The notes under the pieces were generated by a model. The model saw only the letters and a list, made by a program, of their open reading frames with translations. It searched no databases and was not told where the DNA came from. Of a stretch of 14,443 nucleotides of DNA, positions 12,525 to 14,443 are shown one piece after another. Within the stretch, counting starts at the first letter, position 1. Each line of letters starts with the position of its first letter. This DNA is from Asaia bogorensis. Lineage in GTDB: Bacteria; Pseudomonadota; Alphaproteobacteria; Acetobacterales; Acetobacteraceae. Location of the stretch: assembly GCA_945886995.1 (NCBI GenBank), contig CAMCZJ010000062.1:1-14443 (forward strand), given 5' to 3'. Position numbers and translations under genes: made by a program.

Positions 12525-14443
12525 TTGAGCACCCAAACCACCACACGCCCCATCCGCATTGCTGTTGATATCGGCGGCACATTTACCGATCTGCAAATCC
12601 TGGACGCGCGCCTTGGTGTCGCGCAAGCATGGAAAACGCCGACAACGCCTGAAGACCCCTCGATCGGTCTTCTGACCGGCGTCAAGGAAGCCGCGGAGCG
12701 CTTCGGTTTCGCCCTGGCGGATGTTGGGCTATTGCTGCACGGGACCACCATTGCAACCAATGCGGTGCTGGAAAGGAAGCTCGCCCGTGGCGTGTTGCTG
12801 ACAACCGCGGGCTTTGAAGATGTGCTCGAAATCAACCGCCATGTTCGGCGCGATATCTATGGCTTGGCACAGGAACCCTTCCCAACGCTGATTCCACGTG
12901 ATCGCCGGCTTGGGGTGCAGGAGCGTTTGCGCGCAGATGGGTCTGTGGAAACGCCATTGGATGAAGTGCAGCTGGCCGGATTACTCCGTCAAATTGAGCA
13001 ACTTGGCGCGGAGACCATCGCAATCTCATTGCTGCATGCCTATGCCAATCCAGCGCATGAAAGGCGCTTGGCCGCACTGATCCAAGCCGCGCGCCCTGAT
13101 CTGCCGATCTCGCTTTCCGCAGATATTTCGCCGGAAATCCGCGAATATGAACGCTGTTCCACCACTGTACTGAACGCGCTTCTGATGCCGGTGGTGAAAG
13201 CCTATCTGGACCGGCTTGAAAAGCGTTTGGGGGAGGATGGATTTTCGCCGCTTGTCTTCCTGGTGCAGTCCAATGGCGGCGTTTGCAGCCTGCGCATGGC
13301 GGCTGAACAGCCGGCGCGGCTATTGCTCTCTGGCCCATCAGGCGGCGCCTTGGCTGCGGGGCGGATTGCAGAAATGCTCTCACGTCCCAACCTGGTCGCG
13401 GTGGATATGGGCGGCACATCCTATGATGTATCTGTAGTGCAAGCCGGGCGCGTTTCTGTGATCACGCAGGGCGAGATTGACCGTCTGCCCGTGCGCCTGC
13501 CCATGGTGGAAATGCGCACCATCGGCGCCGGCGGTGGTTCCATCGGTTCCGTTGATGCTGCCGGGCGGCTCACAGTTGGTCCACGCAGCGCTGGCGCTCG
13601 GCCCGGGCCGGTAGCCTATGGGCGCGGTGGGGCGGAGCCGACAGTCACGGATGCCAATCTGGCACTCGGCCGTCTTGATCCTGATTTCTTCCTTGGCGGC
13701 GCCATCAAGCTTGATATGCCAGCCACGCGCACCGCGATTGAAACACGCATCGGCGCGCCGTTGAACTTATCGCTCGAACAGGCGGCGGCGGGTATGCTCA
13801 CCGTGACGAACACCAATCTCGGCGCCGCGGTACGGCTTTCGCTATTTGAAAAAGGGCTTGATCCACGTGACTTTGCGCTGCTGTCTTTTGGTGGTGCTGG
13901 CGGTCTGCACGCCACCGAAGTGGCCGAAGAAATGGGCATCACAGAAGTGGTCTTCCCGCGCGAACCCGGCACGCTTTCCGCCTATGGCATCCTGTTTTCT
14001 GATCTAGTTCAGGATTTGGCGCGCACAAGGTTGACGCGCGCTGAACCCGCTGGCCTGCCACAGATGCGCGAGATCATCGCTGAATTGCGCCATGCGGCGG
14101 ATGCACGGCTGGCGCAAGATGGCATTCCGGCCGATCAGCGTGAGATCACCATCGCCGCCGATATGCGCTATCACGGACAGGCCTTCGAGCTACTTGTCCC
14201 ATGGGGCCAACTGCAAGCACCGGATGAGGCTGCATTGGCTGCCCTGATCCAGCGTTTTCATGCCACGCATAAGCAGCGCTTTTCCTATTCAAATCCAGAT
14301 GAGGCGGTGGAGATCGTCACCTTTCGCGCCATTGCCAAAGGCAAGCTTGCGAAGCCGGTTTTGCGCGAACCAACCTCGGCGTCCCGCCCAGCGCGCAAAG
14401 CAAAGCGCCGCGCCTATGATGGCCAGAAATGGTGCGACGTGAC
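12525..14443 (+). CDS. hyuA: Hydantoinase/oxoprolinase family protein, HyuA-like (partial at right edge)
   Basis: A reading frame of 639 complete codons with no stop reaches the right edge; the usual length is about 680-700, so some 50-80 residues are missing. The start is TTG 12525, with GGA about 8 bases upstream; no ATG or GTG occurs before the first conserved motif. The N-terminus DIGGTFTD (15-22) is the ATP-binding phosphate loop of the HyuA/acetate-kinase-like fold, then HGTTIATNAVLER, QSNGG, LLSGPSGGALAAG, second phosphate motif DMGGTSYD (294-301), IGAGGGSI (333-340) and SFGGAGGLHA (454-463, Gly where many relatives have Pro). These enzymes use ATP to open hydantoins, 5-oxoproline or related lactams, usually with a HyuB partner, which is expected just beyond the edge. 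Acetone-carboxylase beta subunits are the main look-alikes. Placement behind dctPQM suggests that it acts on the imported compound. Confidence 0.92.
   Translation, partial: MSTQTTTRPIRIAVDIGGTFTDLQILDARLGVAQAWKTPTTPEDPSIGLLTGVKEAAERFGFALADVGLLLHGTTIATNAVLERKLARGVLLTTAGFEDVLEINRHVRRDIYGLAQEPFPTLIPRDRRLGVQERLRADGSVETPLDEVQLAGLLRQIEQLGAETIAISLLHAYANPAHERRLAALIQAARPDLPISLSADISPEIREYERCSTTVLNALLMPVVKAYLDRLEKRLGEDGFSPLVFLVQSNGGVCSLRMAAEQPARLLLSGPSGGALAAGRIAEMLSRPNLVAVDMGGTSYDVSVVQAGRVSVITQGEIDRLPVRLPMVEMRTIGAGGGSIGSVDAAGRLTVGPRSAGARPGPVAYGRGGAEPTVTDANLALGRLDPDFFLGGAIKLDMPATRTAIETRIGAPLNLSLEQAAAGMLTVTNTNLGAAVRLSLFEKGLDPRDFALLSFGGAGGLHATEVAEEMGITEVVFPREPGTLSAYGILFSDLVQDLARTRLTRAEPAGLPQMREIIAELRHAADARLAQDGIPADQREITIAADMRYHGQAFELLVPWGQLQAPDEAALAALIQRFHATHKQRFSYSNPDEAVEIVTFRAIAKGKLAKPVLREPTSASRPARKAKRRAYDGQKWCDV

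Overview
The window reads as chromosomal DNA of a GC-rich alphaproteobacterium, most likely in the Rhodospirillales/Acetobacteraceae. This is inferred from codon use, from the density of ABC and TRAP uptake systems, and from the general look of the proteins; no ribosomal or other marker gene is present. Coding density is very high. I see no tRNA, rRNA, insertion sequence, CRISPR array or phage gene. The content is uptake systems plus catabolic enzymes.

Region 1 (1-2834, minus strand) is a compact operon, transcribed right to left: a periplasmic NMT1/THI5-like substrate-binding protein, an ABC ATPase with a TTG start, an ABC permease, and the first 70 codons of a cytosine-deaminase-like amidohydrolase cut by the left edge. 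Successive genes overlap by 4, 8 and 4 bases, so translation is probably coupled. The likely job is import of a pyrimidine-like base (or thiamine-pyrimidine precursor) followed by deamination or hydrolysis.

Region 2 (2835-3119) is a divergent intergenic region with several short inverted repeats, ending in a small hairpin that could cover the Shine-Dalgarno of the next gene.

Region 3 (3120-9280, plus strand) holds an EamA/DMT family membrane transporter, then five closely packed enzyme genes: CoA-transferase subunits A and B, a 2-hydroxychromene-2-carboxylate isomerase-like (DsbA/GST-kappa fold) protein, a molybdenum hydroxylase large subunit without its usual FeS and FAD partner genes, and a PuuE-type allantoinase or imidase of the polysaccharide-deacetylase fold. 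The molybdenum hydroxylase has Gln where the family's catalytic Glu is expected. The set suggests degradation of a nitrogen-containing ring, but I cannot name the substrate.

Region 4 (9281-14443, plus strand) begins with a strong stem-loop, followed by a complete TRAP transporter (dctP-dctQ-dctM, coupled by ATGA overlaps) and a hydantoinase/oxoprolinase family protein (HyuA) starting at TTG and running off the right edge. TRAP plus HyuA suggests uptake and ATP-dependent opening of a cyclic amide or ureide such as a hydantoin or 5-oxoproline-like compound. With PuuE and the molybdenum hydroxylase next door, the whole window looks like an island for scavenging nitrogen heterocycles. No clearly new class of system (defence, mobile or RNA-based) is visible; the most interesting items are the atypical molybdenum hydroxylase and the unusual combination of enzymes around it.
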